A stretch of 6,754 bases of DNA, taken from JBCDCU01 sp039180865 (GTDB lineage: Bacteria; Pseudomonadota; Alphaproteobacteria; Rhizobiales; JACESI01). Positions 4,833-6,754 of this stretch are shown one piece after another; within the stretch, counting starts at the first letter, position 1; each line of letters begins with the position of its first letter. The DNA is taken from positions 1 through 6,754 of the forward strand of contig JBCDCZ010000247.1 in the NCBI GenBank assembly GCA_039180865.1. The letters are read 5' to 3'. The notes below the pieces were generated by a model that saw only the letters and a list, made by a program, of their open reading frames with translations, had not been told where the DNA came from and made no database searches. A program made the translations under genes and the position numbers.

Positions 4833-6754
4833 ATGAAAAATCTCTCCCAAAAACTATTGGCTGCTGTATCAATTGGTGCACTAGTCGCTACTCCAATTTC
4901 TGCAGCCCAGGACGCGGATGACGAGGTTTCCGTGCAGGACGAAATCGTCGTGGTGGGTCAATACCTCTACACCGATCAAATAAACGCTCTGAAAGCGCCA
5001 ACACCGATTATCGATGTGCCGCAGAGTCTGTCCATCGTAACTGCGGATCAGATTCTGGATCGGGGCTTTAATAGTATCGGCGATTTGATCGACTACATTC
5101 CTGGTGTGAACAACTCTCAAGGTGAGGGCCACCGTGATGCCATCGTGTTCCGCGGCGTTCGGTCGACAGCGGACTTCTTTGTCGACGGCGTCCGCGATGA
5201 TGTCCAATATTACCGCTCACTCTACAATCTCGAGCAAGTCGAGGTTCTGCGTGGCCCGAATGCGCTCTTGTTTGGGCGTGGCGGCACCGGCGGCGTTCTA
5301 AACCGCGTCACCAAGAAGGGCGTGCTTGGCGAGCGCTTTAATGGCTATCAAGTGGGCGTCGACTCGTTTGGCGGGTTTGATCTTGCTTTGGATTCTAATT
5401 TCAACGTGTCTGATAATGCGGCGATCCGAGTGAATGCATTTTACGAAAGCCTCGAAAACCACCGCGATTTTTATGATGGCGACAATTACGGCATCAACCC
5501 AACCGCGCGGATCGCTCTGTCGCCGGCAACAACACTCGATTTGTCTTACGAGTATGCCAATCATGAGCGCTTTATCGATCGCGGCATTCCGACCGGCGAC
5601 AATGGAGAGCCTGTCGAAGCCCTGAAAGACATCACGTTTGGCGATGCGGATCTCAACACAGCAGAGTTTGAAGCCCACATTTTGCGGGCCAACCTGCAGC
5701 ACACGTTCAATGATAATCTGAAGGGTAATGTAACCGTCGCTTATGGCGATTATGATAAGCTCTATCAGAACTTCTATGCGTCTGGTTATACGCAAGCGAC
5801 CAATATCGTTCAGCTTGACGGCTACGTCGACACGACACAGCGTCAGCGTTTTACCTTGGCGGGTAATTTGGTCGGTGAGTTTGAGACCGGTGGCATTGAG
5901 CACACGATTATTGGCGGCGTCGAATACCTCGATACCAGCAATGATAATGACCGGTTTAACCCGGTGTTCTCTTCAACCGGAAACGATCGTGAGACCTTCC
6001 TTGCGACACGCCCTCTAGACTTCCGCAATGGTGCAGGCATCAACGCGGCCGGCGACCCGGTCACGATGACCTTCTCGGACATCAATGATCGCAATGAAGC
6101 TGAAGTTCAGGTCACCTCTTTCTATGTCCAAGACCAAATCGAAGTGAACCAATATGTCGATATCCTGCTCGGCGCGCGCTTCGACAGTTTTGAGATCGAT
6201 GTGACAGATACAGAAGACCCGACAGCGCCGATTTCACGCAGCCGCACCGACGAAGAAATTTCTCCGCGTCTCGGTCTTATCGTGAAGCCGCAAGAAAACA
6301 TCTCTCTCTATGCCAGCTATAGCGAGTCATTCTTGCCTCGCTCTGGCGGACAATATGCTTCGCTGAGCGATAGCACCGAACAGCTCGATCCAGACACTTT
6401 CGAGCAAGCTGAAATCGGCGTAAAGTGGGACTTCTTTGACGGCCTGAGTCTGACGGCAGCTTATTTCGAAAACGAACAGACACGGACCCAGCGGAACCAG
6501 GACGATGACGGGTTTGAAACAGCCCGCGGCCTGAAAGTCGATGGCTTCGAAGTTCAGTTGCAAGGCCAGTTGACCGATTATTGGTTCGTCTCAGCTGGCT
6601 ATAGCAATCTCAGCGGCGACACCTCGTCGGGCGCAGAACCGCGCGAGCTTCCCGAACAGACTTTCTCTATCTGGAACAACTTCGAGGTGAATGAGAAACT
6701 CGGGTTCGGGATCGGCGCGACTTACCAAGATGAAGCGCTCATTCGCGATGGTTC
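4833..6754 (+). CDS. TonB-dependent siderophore receptor (3' end outside window)
   Basis: An outer-membrane receptor that imports ferric siderophores using energy delivered by TonB. 640 codons are visible; receptors of this type usually have about 700-780 residues, so the last barrel strands and C-terminal aromatic residue are cut off. Residues 1-25 are a signal peptide (ending PISAA). A TonB-box-like DEIVVVG is at 36-42. The plug domain (about 55-165) has the siderophore-receptor hallmarks DVPQSLSIVTADQI (61-74), DLIDYIPGV (84-92), FRGVR (106-110), FFVDGVRDD (115-123) and NLEQVEVLRGPNALLFGRG (132-150), then GGVLNRVTK. The barrel follows, with alternating strands such as SLYASYSESFLPRSGG and the DPDTFEQAEIGVKWDFFDG segment typical of this subfamily. 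The plug resembles catecholate receptors of the Fiu type, but the ligand cannot be decided from sequence. The ATG has only a weak ribosome site. The Fur-like box upstream fits iron-regulated expression. Confidence 0.93.
   Translation, partial: MKNLSQKLLAAVSIGALVATPISAAQDADDEVSVQDEIVVVGQYLYTDQINALKAPTPIIDVPQSLSIVTADQILDRGFNSIGDLIDYIPGVNNSQGEGHRDAIVFRGVRSTADFFVDGVRDDVQYYRSLYNLEQVEVLRGPNALLFGRGGTGGVLNRVTKKGVLGERFNGYQVGVDSFGGFDLALDSNFNVSDNAAIRVNAFYESLENHRDFYDGDNYGINPTARIALSPATTLDLSYEYANHERFIDRGIPTGDNGEPVEALKDITFGDADLNTAEFEAHILRANLQHTFNDNLKGNVTVAYGDYDKLYQNFYASGYTQATNIVQLDGYVDTTQRQRFTLAGNLVGEFETGGIEHTIIGGVEYLDTSNDNDRFNPVFSSTGNDRETFLATRPLDFRNGAGINAAGDPVTMTFSDINDRNEAEVQVTSFYVQDQIEVNQYVDILLGARFDSFEIDVTDTEDPTAPISRSRTDEEISPRLGLIVKPQENISLYASYSESFLPRSGGQYASLSDSTEQLDPDTFEQAEIGVKWDFFDGLSLTAAYFENEQTRTQRNQDDDGFETARGLKVDGFEVQLQGQLTDYWFVSAGYSNLSGDTSSGAEPRELPEQTFSIWNNFEVNEKLGFGIGATYQDEALIRDG

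Noticed and set aside
5298..5903. Long minus-strand open frame inside the receptor gene
   Set aside because: It is antisense to a clearly conserved TonB-dependent receptor and its translation shows no recognisable domain.

Overview
The window looks like an iron/siderophore-uptake locus from an alphaproteobacterium. The guess rests on moderate GC, alphaproteobacteria-like TonB and TonB-dependent receptor sequences, and Fur-type operators. A marine Hyphomonadaceae/Caulobacterales-like genome is plausible, but the genus cannot be fixed from this sequence alone.

Layout, left to right. (1) The C-terminal end of a TonB protein enters from the left edge (+, ends at 292). (2) Convergent to it, after an 11-nt gap, is a two-gene minus-strand operon transcribed from about 2417 down to 304: a periplasmic ApbE-type FAD:protein FMN transferase fused to a DUF2271 domain, then a small PepSY-associated membrane protein 8 nt downstream. 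(3) A short divergent regulatory region (2418-2517) holds a perfect 7-1-7 palindrome of Fur-box type lying on a good sigma70-type promoter. (4) On the plus strand follow a DUF4198 periplasmic protein and a secreted protein with four EF-hand loops, apparently one operon, then a terminator-like hairpin. (5) A secreted CIA30-domain protein follows. (6) A second Fur-like box lies 42 nt upstream of a large TonB-dependent siderophore receptor, which runs off the right edge after 640 codons.

How the parts may work together (inference): the receptor imports a ferric siderophore across the outer membrane, powered by TonB. The periplasmic and inner-membrane redox-type proteins (PepSY membrane protein with four histidines, ApbE-DUF2271) could reduce or release the iron. 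DUF4198, EF-hand and CIA30 proteins would be periplasmic accessory metal-binding or scaffold proteins. Two similar operators suggest joint repression by iron. No RNA genes, CRISPR arrays, insertion sequences or integrase genes were seen. The largest gene-free stretches (3919-4085 and 4656-4832) are both under 200 nt and are described below.
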